In this document: positions 14,887 through 25,100 of the stretch, piece by piece | Layout: each line of letters begins with the position of its first letter | Numbering within the stretch: the stretch's first letter is position 1 | Assembly (NCBI GenBank): GCA_900315305.1 | Contig: OMYS01000013.1 | Span: forward strand, 1-46,059 | Direction of reading: 5' to 3' | Source of the DNA: an uncultured Eubacteriales bacterium | Lineage (GTDB): Bacteria > Bacillota > Clostridia > Lachnospirales > Lachnospiraceae | Length of the DNA stretch: 46,059 nucleotides | Program-made: the position numbers and the translations under genes | Notes under the pieces: generated by a model | Seen by the model: only the letters and a program-made list of their open reading frames with translations | Database searches by the model: none | Told to the model about the DNA's origin: nothing

Positions 14887-15735
14887 ATGAGTCAGGCAGA
14901 CGAGATTTTCATTTCCATGTGCAGGGACATCCTGGACAACGGGACGAGCACGGAGGGAGAGAAGGTCCGCCCTCACTGGGAGGATGGGACGTCGGCGTAT
15001 ACGATCAAGCAGTTCGGCGTTGTGAACCGCTACGATCTGCGGAAGGAATTTCCGGCGATCACCTTAAGGAGGACCGCGCTGAAGAGCTGTATGGACGAGA
15101 TCCTGTGGGTCTGGCAGCGGAAGTCGAATAATATCCACGACTTAAAGCCGCACATCTGGGACGAATGGGCGGATGAGAACGGCTCAATCGGCAAGGCGTA
15201 CGGCTATCAGATGGGCGTGAAGCACAAGTACCGCGAGGGCATGTTTGACCAGACGGACCGCGTGCTGTGGGAGCTTAAGAACGAGCCGTTCAGCCGCCGC
15301 ATCGTGACCTCTCTCTATAATCACCACGACCTCTCGGAGATGGGGCTCTATCCCTGCGCGTGGTCGGTGACCTTCAATGTGACCCAGCATCCGGGCGATG
15401 AGAAGCTCACGCTGAACATGATTCTCAATCAGCGCTCGCAGGACGTGCTCGCGGCCAACAACTGGAATGTCTGCCAGTACGCGATCCTGCTCATGATGAT
15501 CGCGCAGGTCTCCGGGATGATTCCGGGGCAGCTCGTCCACGTGATTGCGGACGCGCATATCTATGACAGACATGTGCCGATCATCGAGGAGCTCATTTCC
15601 CGGCCGACGTACCCGGCGCCGCATGTCAGTCTGAATCCGGATGTGAAGGACTTCTATGACTTCACGACGGACGACCTCATTGTCAGCGACTACCAGCACG
15701 GGCCGCAGGTGACGGGCATCCCGATTGCCATATGA
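14887..15735 (+). CDS. thyA: Thymidylate synthase (Bacillus ThyA type)
   Basis: A 282-residue enzyme that methylates dUMP to dTMP using methylene-tetrahydrofolate. The nucleophile is Cys157 in LYPCAWSVTF. The spacing and motifs such as LWVWQRKSNNIHDL and PHIWDEW resemble the B. subtilis/phage ThyA subgroup, in which the usual PCH triplet is also altered. The dUMP loop reads RSQDVLAANNWNVCQYA, where many ThyA have a GNPFN-type sequence, and HVYTRH becomes HIYDRH. A good ribosome binding site (AAGGAGAGAAC) precedes the ATG. It is followed by folA, which regenerates the dihydrofolate that ThyA produces, after a structured 217-bp gap. Confidence 0.95.
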   Translation: MSQADEIFISMCRDILDNGTSTEGEKVRPHWEDGTSAYTIKQFGVVNRYDLRKEFPAITLRRTALKSCMDEILWVWQRKSNNIHDLKPHIWDEWADENGSIGKAYGYQMGVKHKYREGMFDQTDRVLWELKNEPFSRRIVTSLYNHHDLSEMGLYPCAWSVTFNVTQHPGDEKLTLNMILNQRSQDVLAANNWNVCQYAILLMMIAQVSGMIPGQLVHVIADAHIYDRHVPIIEELISRPTYPAPHVSLNPDVKDFYDFTTDDLIVSDYQHGPQVTGIPIAI

Positions 15736-15743
15736 TGATTACA

Positions 15744-15894
15744 GTGTCAAAAGTCTGAGCCCACGGCAAGCTTGCTTGCCAGTGGGGGAAAGACTTTATG
15801 ACACGCACCGTCATGAGCAAGTAGTGGGGCGGGGGCCCCACGGATTGCGAATGGCGGGGAGCGCGGTGGGAGCTGCGTAGCAGCGAAGCCGCGC
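15744..15894. repeat. Structured intergenic region between thyA and folA
   Basis: Four stems in a row. GTGTCAAAAGTCT (15744-15756) pairs with AGACTTTATGACAC (15791-15804) with a one-base bulge, enclosing CCCAC/GTGGG and GGCAAG/CTTGCC. Then come GTGGGGC/GCCCCAC (15824-15841) and GCGCGG/CCGCGC (15861-15894) with inner GCTGC/GCAGC. It is not the same family as the CAGCACCCC repeats. No gene or T-run is present. It could be a mobile repeat or a structured untranslated RNA. Confidence 0.6.
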
Positions 15895-15952
15895 GTAATC
15901 ACTTTTATCACCCAAATCAACTGAATAGTATACAGGACCAGGAGGACATAGA

Positions 15953-16456
15953 ATGAATTGTATTGTAGCGGCAGACGCAAACTGGAATATCGGCATGAAC
16001 GGAAAGCTTCTTGTCAGCATTCCCCAGGACATGCAGTATTTCAAGCAGATGACGATGGGCAAGGTCGTGATCATGGGAAGAAAGACGCTGGAGTCTTTCC
16101 CGAAAAAGAAGCCGCTGAACGGCCGGATCAATATCGTCATTTCCGGAAATCCGGATTACACGGTGGAGGGCGCAACGGTCGTCCACAGCATCGAGGAGGC
16201 CGTGGAGATCGCCTCGAAGTATGACCCGGATGACGTCTTCTGCATCGGAGGTGGAAGCATTTACCGCGATATGCTTCCGTATATCGACAAGGCCTATGTG
16301 ACGAGAATTGATTTCGCCTACGACGCGGACACATGCTTCCCGAATCTTGACGAGGACCCCGAGTGGGAGCTTGTGAGACGAAGCGAGGAGGGAACCTACT
16401 TTGATCTCGTGTACACCTTTGACATGTACAGACGGAAGAGACCGGAGGAAGTGTAA
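15953..16456 (+). CDS. folA: Dihydrofolate reductase
   Basis: A 167-residue NADPH-dependent enzyme that reduces dihydrofolate to tetrahydrofolate. Motifs: CIVAADANWNIGMNGKLL with the usual N-terminal strand and Met20-type loop, MGRKTLESFP, the nucleotide-binding FCIGGGSIYRDML, and a C-terminal TFDMYRRK. The length is typical of bacterial DHFR. GGAGG lies upstream of the ATG. Its position after thyA matches the common thyA-folA pairing and balances folate oxidation by ThyA. ispG follows after 53 bp and may share the transcript. Confidence 0.96.
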   Translation: MNCIVAADANWNIGMNGKLLVSIPQDMQYFKQMTMGKVVIMGRKTLESFPKKKPLNGRINIVISGNPDYTVEGATVVHSIEEAVEIASKYDPDDVFCIGGGSIYRDMLPYIDKAYVTRIDFAYDADTCFPNLDEDPEWELVRRSEEGTYFDLVYTFDMYRRKRPEEV

Positions 16457-16509
16457 GCAGGCTCCGGAGAAGAGCGATCTTCTGCCGGGCATCAGGATCG
16501 GAGGTATCC

Positions 16510-17565
16510 ATGGCATTCAGAGACCACACAAAGAAAATAAGAATCGGCTCGAAGACGATCGGCGGCGGAAGCCCGATCGCCATTCAGTCGATGACCAATA
16601 CGAAGACGGAGGATGTGCAGGCGACAGTGGATCAGATCCTCGCACTTGAAAATGCAGGCTGCGACATCATTCGCTGCACGGTGCCGAATCCGGAGGCGGC
16701 GGCCGCGATCCGGGAGATCAAGAAGCAGATCCACATCCCGCTCGTGGCGGATATTCATTTTGATTACCGGATGGCGATCGAGGCCATGAAGAACGGGGCC
16801 GATAAGATCCGCATCAATCCGGGCAATATCGGCGGACCGGAGAACATCCGGAAGGTCGTCGAGTGCGCGAAGGAGAGAGAGATCCCGATCCGCGTCGGCG
16901 TGAACTCCGGGTCACTTGAGAAGGATATCATTGAGAAATACGGCCATGTCACGGCCGAGGGACTCGTTGAGAGCGCGCTCGATAAGGTGCGCATGATCGA
17001 GGACTTCGACTATGACAATATTGTCATCAGCATCAAGTCCTCGGACGTCATGATGTGCGTGAAGGCCCACGAGCTGATCGCCGGGAAGACGCCGTACCCG
17101 CTCCATGTCGGCATCACGGAGGCCGGGACCGTCTACTCGGGCAACATCAAGTCGTCCGTTGGGCTCGGCATCATCCTGAACGAGGGGATCGGGGACACGA
17201 TCCGCGTCTCTCTGACGGGAAGCCCGCTCGAGGAGGTGCGGTCCGCGAAGCTCATTTTAAAGACCCTGGGTCTTCGGAGCGGCGGCGTCGAGGTCGTGTC
17301 CTGCCCGACATGCGGGCGTACGGACATTGATCTCATCGACCTCGCCAATGAGGTGGAGAAGATGGTGCAGGACATTCCGCTCAATATCAAGGTCGCAGTC
17401 ATGGGCTGCGTGGTGAACGGCCCGGGCGAGGCGCGTGAGGCCGACATCGGTGTCGCGGGCGGAAAGGGCGTCGGTCTTATTATCAGGCACGGCGAGATTC
17501 TGCGGAAGGTGCCGGAGGACCAGATCCTCGGCGCACTCCGCGAGGAGCTGCTGAACTGGAAGTAA
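16510..17565 (+). CDS. ispG: 4-hydroxy-3-methylbut-2-enyl-diphosphate synthase (IspG/GcpE)
   Basis: A 351-residue iron-sulfur enzyme of the MEP pathway that converts MEcPP to HMBPP for isoprenoid synthesis. The TIM-barrel part opens with IGGGSPIAIQSMTNT and holds RINPGNIG. The C-terminal part carries the three cluster cysteines, Cys265 and Cys268 (CPTCGRT) and Cys300 (MGCVVNGPGE), with the conserved Glu307. The length is normal for the short bacterial form. GGAGG precedes the ATG. polC starts 9 bp after the stop, so the two are co-transcribed, an arrangement common in Clostridia. Confidence 0.96.
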   Translation: MAFRDHTKKIRIGSKTIGGGSPIAIQSMTNTKTEDVQATVDQILALENAGCDIIRCTVPNPEAAAAIREIKKQIHIPLVADIHFDYRMAIEAMKNGADKIRINPGNIGGPENIRKVVECAKEREIPIRVGVNSGSLEKDIIEKYGHVTAEGLVESALDKVRMIEDFDYDNIVISIKSSDVMMCVKAHELIAGKTPYPLHVGITEAGTVYSGNIKSSVGLGIILNEGIGDTIRVSLTGSPLEEVRSAKLILKTLGLRSGGVEVVSCPTCGRTDIDLIDLANEVEKMVQDIPLNIKVAVMGCVVNGPGEAREADIGVAGGKGVGLIIRHGEILRKVPEDQILGALREELLNWK

Positions 17566-17574
17566 AGGAGTACA

Positions 17575-20500
17575 TTGGAACCGAAGAATTTTCTTGAGGC
17601 ATTTCCGGGACTCAGGCTCGAGAAGAGCATCCTGGATCTGCTCGCATATGTCAAGGTCGAGAAGGTCGCTGTCAATCACAGGCACACCCTGCTCCGCGTC
17701 TATATCGTCTCGCAGAACTGGATCAAGAAGAAGAATATCGAGACGATTGAGCGCGCGATCGAGGACCAGTTTTTTGCCGGCAACCGCATGGAAGTGAAGA
17801 TCATCGAGCGCTTCCGCCTGTCCGGCTCCTATACGCCGGCGAACTTCTACAAGGTCTACAGGAGCAGTATGCTCTACGAGCTGAAGCGCGTCGATCCGCT
17901 TCTCTATCAGACCTTTATACATACGGATATCGATTTCCGGCGCGACGCAAATGAGATTCACTGCCGCGTCGAGGATAATTTTGTCTCTGAGAAAAATGCG
18001 GACCGCCTCACGGACTATATCGAGAAGGTCTTTGCGGATCGGGCCGGCTTCGACGATTCCGAGGTCACGAGCGAATTTGTCGAGCCTGTGAAGCCGGAGG
18101 GAGACAACGAGGACGATGAGCGCATCCGCGAGAAGGTAGAGGCGGTCATCCGGCACAACGCGGCCCGCGCCGCAAAGCCCGAGGAGGAGGAAAAGCTTCC
18201 GACCTCGAAGGAGGAGAAGACGTACGGCGGACGGAAGCGCTATACGCTCACGAACGACCCGACGGTCATCTACGGCAAGAACTTCGACACGGAGCCGGAG
18301 CTGATGGAGTCGCTCGGCAACGACTCGAGGGAGATCACCGTGCGCGGCGAGGTTTTCGCGACAGACGAGCGCGAGACGAGGAGCGGGCGTGTCATTTTCA
18401 CGGTGTCCGTCACGGACTTCACGGACTCGATCCGCTTCAAGCTCTGGTACGACAAGGAGGAGGCGGACGCTTACCACTCCACATTTAAGAACGGGGCCTG
18501 CTTTATGATCCGCGGCCTCATGGACTTTGATCCGTTCGACAAGGAGCTCATGATCAAGAGCGTCTACGGCATCAAGAAGATTCCGTCCTTCCGGAAGGTG
18601 AGAGACGACAACGAGGCCGTGAAGCGCGTCGAGCTGCACTGCCACACGCAGATGTCCGATATGGACGCGGTGTCGGCGGCGTCAGATATTGTGAAGCAGG
18701 CGTACCGCTGGGGCATGAAGTCCCTCGCGATCACCGATCACGGCGTCGTGCAGGCCTTCCCGGAGGCGTACAAGACCTTCGGCGGCAAGAAGGGCATCCC
18801 GAAGGACGCGGACCTCAAGATCATCTACGGCATGGAAGGCTACATGGTCGACGACATGAAAAACCTCGTCAGCGGCCCGCTCATCGGGCAGGTGACGGAC
18901 CCGATCGTCGTCCTGTCGACGGTCACGACGGGCCAGAGCCCGCTCGTGCACGACATCATCGAGATCGGCGCGCAGAAGATCGAGGACGGAAAGCTGACGG
19001 AGGAGTTTACGACGCTCGTGAATCCGGGCCGCCCGATTCCGTTCTCAATCGAGCAGGAGGTCGGGATCGGCGACTCGCTCGTCTCAAGCTCCCCGGATCT
19101 TGAGACGGCGCTCCGGCAGCTCATGGACTTCATCGGGGACCTTCCGGTCGCCGCGTACGACGCCGACATGGAAATGAACTTCCTGATGGCCGGCTGCAGG
19201 AAATACGATATCCCCTGGCCGGAGCGGACGGTCCTTGATATTCCGTCCGTGGCGAGGTACCTCATTCCGGACCTCGGCAGAATCCGGTTCCGCACGCTCG
19301 TGAAGCACCTGAAGGTGCCGTGCACGGATGAGATGCGCGCCTTTCCGCGCGCCCAGGCCATGGCGTTCGTCTATCTGAAAATGCTGGACCTCATGGAGAA
19401 GGAGGGGATCAGTACATTTGCCGCGCTGAACGCGAAGGGCAATGTGTCCGCGGATCGGATCCGGAACCTGAAGTACTACCACATCATTCTTCTTGCGAAA
19501 AATGAGATCGGCCGGAGGAACCTCTACACGCTGGTGTCGATCTCGCACCTTCAGTACTTCAAGCGCCGGCCGCTGATTCCGCGGAGCGTTCTGATGAAGC
19601 ACCGCGAGGGGCTTGTGTTCGGCTCGGCCTGCTCGGCGGGAGAGCTCTATCAGGCGATCCTAAACGGCAGGTCGGACGCAGAGATCGCGCGGATTATCTC
19701 ATTTTATGATTATCTCGAGATTCAGCCGACGGAGAACAATAATTACCTGCTGAAGGACCCGAAGAGCGGCATTCACTCCGTCGAGGACCTGCGGAACATC
19801 AACCGCAGGATCTGCGAGCTCGGAGACCAGTTCGGAAAGCTGGTCTGCGCGACGTGCGACGTTCATTTCCTGAACCCGGAGGACTGGATCTACCGGGCGA
19901 TTATTCAGGCCGGCCACGGCTACAAGGATGAGGGCGGACAGCCGCCGCTCTACCTGCGGACGACGGAGGAGATGCTGGAGTGCTTCTCCTATCTCGGCGA
20001 AGAAAAATGCAGGGAGGTCGTCGTCACCAACACGAATAAGATCGCGGACATGATCGAGAAGATCTCCCCGATCTACCCGTACAAGTGCCCGCCGTCGATT
20101 CCGCACGCGGAGGAGGACCTCCAGAACATGTGCTACGCGAAGGCGCACCGCTGGTACGGCAAGGATTTGCCGAAAATTGTGAGCGAGCGGCTCGAGCGTG
20201 AGCTCTCGTCGATCATCAAGAACGGCTACGCGGTCATGTACATCATCGCGCAGAAGCTCGTCAAGAAGTCGAACGACGATGGGTACCTGGTCGGCTCGCG
20301 GGGCTCAGTCGGGTCTTCATTTGTCGCGACGATGGCGGACATCACGGAGGTAAACCCGCTGAAGCCGCACTACCGGTGTTTAAACCCGGACTGCCTCTAC
20401 AGTGAGTTTGATTCGGAGGAGACGAATTCCGCGCACCTCGACGGGCGCTGCGGCTGCGATATGCCGGACAAGCTCTGCCCGAAATGCGGACAGCCTCTCT

Positions 20501-21993
20501 ACAAGGACGGCTTTGACATCCCGTTCGAGACGTTCCTGGGCTTTGCGGGAAATAAGGAGCCGGATATCGATCTGAATTTCTCGGGTGATGAGCAGAACAT
20601 CGCGCAGAACTATGTCGAGGTCATCTTCGGCAAGGGGCAGACCTTCAAGGCGGGGACGATCGGAACGGTCGCGGACAAGACGGCCTACGGCTACGCCATG
20701 CATTACTTCGAGGACAAGGGCATCACGAAAAAGCGCTGTGAGCTCGAGCGGCTCTCCGCCGGCTGTGTCGGCGTGCGGAGGACGACCGGTCAGCACCCGG
20801 GAGGCGTCATCGTTCTTCCGAAGGGTATGGACATCAACTGGTTCACGCCGGTGCAGCACCCGGCCAACGATGTGAATTCGCCGTTCATCACGACGCATTT
20901 TGACTATCACTCGATCGACACGAACCTTCTGAAGCTCGATATTCTCGGACACGATGATCCGACCATCATTCGTATGCTGCAGGACCTGACAGGGACGGAC
21001 CCGCATAAGGTCCCGCTCGACGACAAGGGCGTTCTGTCCCTTTTTTCAGGGACGGAGGCACTCGGCATCAAGCCGGAGGACATCGACGGCTGTGAGCTCG
21101 GGACACTCGGCGTCCCGGAATTCGGTACCAACTTTGTCATCGGCATGCTGAAGCAGACGAAGCCGAAGACGTTCTCCGAGCTGATCCGCATTTCCGGTCT
21201 CTCACACGGCACGGATGTGTGGCTGAATAACGCGCAGTACTACATCGAGAAGGGCTACTGTACGCTGCCGACCTCGATCTGCTGCCGCGACGATATCATG
21301 CTCGAGCTGATCAACAAGGGGCTTGACAAGGAACACTCCTTTAAGATTATGGAGTCGGTCCGGAAGGGGCGCGGCCTCACGCCGGAGCAGGAGAAGGAGA
21401 TGCGCGAGCACGGCGTCGCGGACTGGTACATCGAGTCGTGCCTGAAGATCAAGTACATGTTCCCGAAGGCGCATGCGGCTGCCTACGTCATGAACGCGTT
21501 CCGCATCGCCTACTATAAGATCAACTATCCGCTGGCGTACTACGCGGCGTATTTCTCGATCCGGTGCAAGACGTTCAACTACGAGCACATGTGCCAGGGG
21601 CGGGAGAAGCTCGAGTACTACGCGGATGAGATCAAGAAGAACCCGGACCCGTCGCCGAAGGACGTGGCGGAGCTCGACGACATGCGGCTCGTCCGCGAGA
21701 TGTACGCGCGCGGCTTCGAATTTGAGCCGCTCGATCTCTATAAGGCGCAGGCGACGCGCTGCCAGATTGTGGACGGAAAGATTATGCCGGCCCTCAATTC
21801 GATCACGGGACTCGGCGACACGCAGGCGGTCGCGCTGGAGGAAGAGGCGAAGAAGGGCCCGTTCCTCTCGAAGGACGACCTGCGGGAGCGGGCGCATGTC
21901 TCGAAGTCCATCATTGACGAGATGGAGGAGTACGGAATACTCAAGGATATACCGGAATCCAACCAGATCTCGCTGTTTGATCTCGCAAAATAA
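17575..21993 (+). CDS. polC: DNA polymerase III alpha subunit, PolC type, with a degenerate exonuclease domain
   Basis: The 1472-residue main replicative polymerase of low-GC Gram-positive type. The start is TTG behind AAAGGAG. Order of parts: N-terminal domain; OB fold (about 255-310); PHP domain with ELHCHTQMSDMD and AITDHG, its metal ligands largely kept; an inserted DEDDh exonuclease (about 440-610); polymerase palm with PDIDLNFSGD; zinc cysteines CPKCG; C-terminal domains ending in a clamp-like motif QISLFDLAK. The exonuclease fold is clear, but motif I reads VLSTVTTG (Ser448 and Val450 for the usual Asp and Glu), motif II AYDADMEMNF (Glu533 for Asp), and motif III MRAFPRAQA (Met587 for His, Arg592 for Asp). 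Proofreading by this domain therefore looks lost, while the polymerase site is intact. Confidence 0.96.
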   Translation: MEPKNFLEAFPGLRLEKSILDLLAYVKVEKVAVNHRHTLLRVYIVSQNWIKKKNIETIERAIEDQFFAGNRMEVKIIERFRLSGSYTPANFYKVYRSSMLYELKRVDPLLYQTFIHTDIDFRRDANEIHCRVEDNFVSEKNADRLTDYIEKVFADRAGFDDSEVTSEFVEPVKPEGDNEDDERIREKVEAVIRHNAARAAKPEEEEKLPTSKEEKTYGGRKRYTLTNDPTVIYGKNFDTEPELMESLGNDSREITVRGEVFATDERETRSGRVIFTVSVTDFTDSIRFKLWYDKEEADAYHSTFKNGACFMIRGLMDFDPFDKELMIKSVYGIKKIPSFRKVRDDNEAVKRVELHCHTQMSDMDAVSAASDIVKQAYRWGMKSLAITDHGVVQAFPEAYKTFGGKKGIPKDADLKIIYGMEGYMVDDMKNLVSGPLIGQVTDPIVVLSTVTTGQSPLVHDIIEIGAQKIEDGKLTEEFTTLVNPGRPIPFSIEQEVGIGDSLVSSSPDLETALRQLMDFIGDLPVAAYDADMEMNFLMAGCRKYDIPWPERTVLDIPSVARYLIPDLGRIRFRTLVKHLKVPCTDEMRAFPRAQAMAFVYLKMLDLMEKEGISTFAALNAKGNVSADRIRNLKYYHIILLAKNEIGRRNLYTLVSISHLQYFKRRPLIPRSVLMKHREGLVFGSACSAGELYQAILNGRSDAEIARIISFYDYLEIQPTENNNYLLKDPKSGIHSVEDLRNINRRICELGDQFGKLVCATCDVHFLNPEDWIYRAIIQAGHGYKDEGGQPPLYLRTTEEMLECFSYLGEEKCREVVVTNTNKIADMIEKISPIYPYKCPPSIPHAEEDLQNMCYAKAHRWYGKDLPKIVSERLERELSSIIKNGYAVMYIIAQKLVKKSNDDGYLVGSRGSVGSSFVATMADITEVNPLKPHYRCLNPDCLYSEFDSEETNSAHLDGRCGCDMPDKLCPKCGQPLYKDGFDIPFETFLGFAGNKEPDIDLNFSGDEQNIAQNYVEVIFGKGQTFKAGTIGTVADKTAYGYAMHYFEDKGITKKRCELERLSAGCVGVRRTTGQHPGGVIVLPKGMDINWFTPVQHPANDVNSPFITTHFDYHSIDTNLLKLDILGHDDPTIIRMLQDLTGTDPHKVPLDDKGVLSLFSGTEALGIKPEDIDGCELGTLGVPEFGTNFVIGMLKQTKPKTFSELIRISGLSHGTDVWLNNAQYYIEKGYCTLPTSICCRDDIMLELINKGLDKEHSFKIMESVRKGRGLTPEQEKEMREHGVADWYIESCLKIKYMFPKAHAAAYVMNAFRIAYYKINYPLAYYAAYFSIRCKTFNYEHMCQGREKLEYYADEIKKNPDPSPKDVAELDDMRLVREMYARGFEFEPLDLYKAQATRCQIVDGKIMPALNSITGLGDTQAVALEEEAKKGPFLSKDDLRERAHVSKSIIDEMEEYGILKDIPESNQISLFDLAK

Positions 21994-22002
21994 AACACGT
22001 AC

Positions 22003-22038
22003 AGGAGGCGGGAGACCCTTCGGGGCCTCCCGCTTCCT
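22003..22038 (+). terminator. Hairpin after polC, possible terminator
   Basis: AGGAGGCGGGAG (22003-22014) pairs with CTCCCGCTTCCT (22027-22038) around a CCTTCGGGG tip. No clear T-run follows, so termination may be partial. Confidence 0.5.
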
Positions 22039-22059
22039 GCGTTGCGTCAGGTTTCAATT

Positions 22060-22068
22060 TGTGATACT
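22060..22068 (+). promoter_or_regulatory. Extended -10 promoter of the DUF5717/DUF5716 cluster
   Basis: TGT followed by GATACT (22063-22068). The start point would fall near 22075, which argues against the ATG at 22080 and for the GTG at 22104. Confidence 0.45.
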
Positions 22069-22103
22069 CTAAACGCAGTATGTATAGCCGAAAGGAACGT
22101 AAC

Positions 22104-25100
22104 GTGGTCACAGTATTAGAAAAAAGAATCGATCTTCAAGCCCGTGAAGGGGAAAATATCCGCAGTGAGCTTCATCTCGAGAATACGGACGGCAGACATG
22201 TGCGCGGTGAAATATTTTCGGACCAGGCCCGGATCGTTCCGGCGCTGACGAGGTTCGTGAACGCGGAGAAGGGGTATCCGATCGTCTTCGGTGTGGATGT
22301 TGAGGGACTTGCTGCCGGAGATCTGATCAGCGGACAGATTACACTGGCGACGGACGGAGGAGAAGTATCCGTCCCGGTCAGTGTCAGAATCATGGCGGAG
22401 CCGTCGGAAATGCTTCCCGGAAGAGTCCGGAGCCTGCGCGACTTTGCAAAGCTTGCGGAGAGAGACCCGCAGGAGGCATTCCGTATATTCCGGAGCAGAC
22501 CGTTCGCCCGCCTTGCAGCGGAGAACGGTGCGGCAGAGGATGCGCTCTGCCGCGGCCTCACAGAGGCGCCGGTCACAGAGGAGCGGATGGAGGAATTTCT
22601 CACGGCCTCAGGGCTTAAATCCATGGTCAGAATCAGCATGGACCGGGAGCGCGCGGATTTCTATCAGGTCACGGAATCCATGCAGGACATCCTGCTCATC
22701 AAGCGCAATACCTGGGGACATGTGGTGATTGACATCGAGGTGTCCGGGGACTTCCTCGAGGTGCCGAAACGGCGCATCACAGAGGAGGATTTTGTCGGCT
22801 CGACCTGTGAGCTCGAGTACCGGATTTTAAAGCCGCGCCTTGGCGACGGACGGCGCTTCGGAAAAATTACGCTTGTCATCAGGGGCCACCGGACCGACTT
22901 TCTCGTGACGGCATCTGCCCATGAGGAGGGGTACAGCTCCGGCCGCACGACGATCCGGAGAAATACGGCGCAGCTTGCAAGGCTGTATACGGATTATCTC
23001 TGCGGCTTAGTCAGTGCGGAGGAGCTGGCGGACAGATCGGTTCCGCTGATCGAGGAGAATGCCGGGCTCGGGCCTGAACATGGCACAGCGCTCTGCCTGT
23101 ACAAGGCGTATCTCTATGACCTTATGGGAAACCGCCGCGAGGCTGTCACCTGCATAAAGAGCCTCGACGGGCGTGATCTGTCCGCGGAGTCACCGGAGGT
23201 CCGCGGCGCTTACCGGTATCTCCTTGCGAGGACCGGCATGGAGAAGCCTGACATGGAGGAGCTTCAGGAGAGAATCAGCGATCTCTTTTTAAGAAGGCAG
23301 GAGAGCTATGTCTGCATGAAGCTCTGCATGCTGACCGATGAGGATCTCGCACGGAACAGCCGGCGCCTCTTTACTATGGCGGATACTTTGTTTGAGCACG
23401 GCTCGTGCAGCCCGATGCTGTACGCGGAGGTGCTCCGGCTCCTTCGGGAGGACGATGCGCGCCTTACGCGCCTCACGCCGCTCATGGAGCAGGTCCTTGT
23501 ATTTGCCGCGAGAAGAAATCTCATGACGCGGGAGCTTGCCCTCCGGACAGCGTACCTGTCGGAGAACCTGCGCTCGTATTCGGAAAATGTATACCGTGTT
23601 CTCGCCATGTCCTATGAAAGCTTCCCGATGGACAGCATCCTCGAGGCGATCGTGCGCCTTGCGATGAAGGGACAGCCGAGAGACAGACGGTATTTCCGCT
23701 GGTACGCGGAGGCTGTGGAGAAGAACCTGCGCATTATCCGGCTGTATGAATACTATATCGAGACGATTCCGGAGAGCTTCCGCGGACTTCTTCCGCTCGC
23801 GGTCCGGAAATATTTCGCGTACAACAATACGCTCTCCGACAGCGGAAAGGCGTTCGTGTACGCAAGTATTGTGCGCCATCGCGGGGAGGACCCGGAGACG
23901 TACAGGACGTACAGCGATCAGATGGAGCAGTTTGCATTTCTTGCACTGGAAAAGGGCAAGATCGGGACGGACTATGCGATGCTCTACAGCTGGTTTGTCC
24001 ATGACGTGCCGGACGGACGCGCCGGGGAGAACCTTGCGAATTTGCTGTTTACAGAGCGCGTCTACACGGACGAGCCGGGGATTTACAGCGTGATCGTTAT
24101 TCACAGCGGACTTCGGAGGGAGGAGAGATATCCTCTGCAGCACGGACAGGCATTTATCCGCCGCTATACGAAGGACGCGCAGATCCTCTTTGAGACGGCC
24201 TCATCCATGAGGCTGAGGACACCGGTCGCCTACAGCACGGAGCCGCTTCTTAGCAGAGACACCTATATCGAGGGCTGCAGAAAGAAATTCCCGGATACTG
24301 TCGGCATCGTCATGGACGCGACAGCCGGAAGCGGAAGAACCGATCCCGTTTCGACGGAGAATGTCCGGTTCTGGCGCGCGGCAGCGGAATCAGACGCATT
24401 TACAGATGATTTCCGGACGAAGGCGAGGAAGAAGCTTCTTGGCTTCTACGCGGGCCATCCGGAGTTCTCCGGCTTCGGGGAGAAGGTGAAGGATGAGGAC
24501 CTCTGGGTCCGGACGGATAAGGCAGCATATATCAGCGTGCTGCTTTCTGTCGGACAGGTGCGGCACGCCTATGACCTGCTCGTCCGCTGCGGATTCGAGA
24601 AGGTCCCGGCGGACATGCTGGTCCGGGTCGCCTCACAGATGATCGAGGAGAGTGACGGACGGTACGACGAGGAGCTGCTGCTTCTTGTCTCCTATGTCTT
24701 CCGGGCCGACAAATATGATGAGAAGATCCTGTCTTACCTCGCGGAGCACTATGAGGGGAGCATGGAGGACATGCTGACGCTCCGCAAGCATGCGGAGGAC
24801 TTCTACGTGGATACATTTCCGCTCGATGAAAAGATTCTCGCGCGGGCTGCCTTCACGCACACGTCCCTGCCTGCAGACTCGAAGGTGCTGCGCGCCTATG
24901 CGGAGCGTGGTGGACGTAAAAAAATCATCCGCGCGTATCTTGAGACGGCGGCGGACGAGCAGCTCCTCAAGGACGGTCCGGTCGACGCGTACGCGGCCGG
25001 CTGCATCGAGGATTTGATCGACGCGGGAGAGCCGGTCGACTTCGCGATGAAGCTCATGCTCCTTCGGCGCTATTCGGAAATGAAGAAACTGAGCGTGCAC

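Noticed and set aside
14598..15131. Plus-strand frame of 177 codons spanning repeat B and the start of thyA
   Set aside because: It starts inside malQ, translates the palindromic repeat and overlaps thyA in another frame.
17257..18645. Minus-strand frame opposite ispG and polC (462 codons)
   Set aside because: It crosses the ispG-polC junction on the wrong strand and shows no conserved motif.
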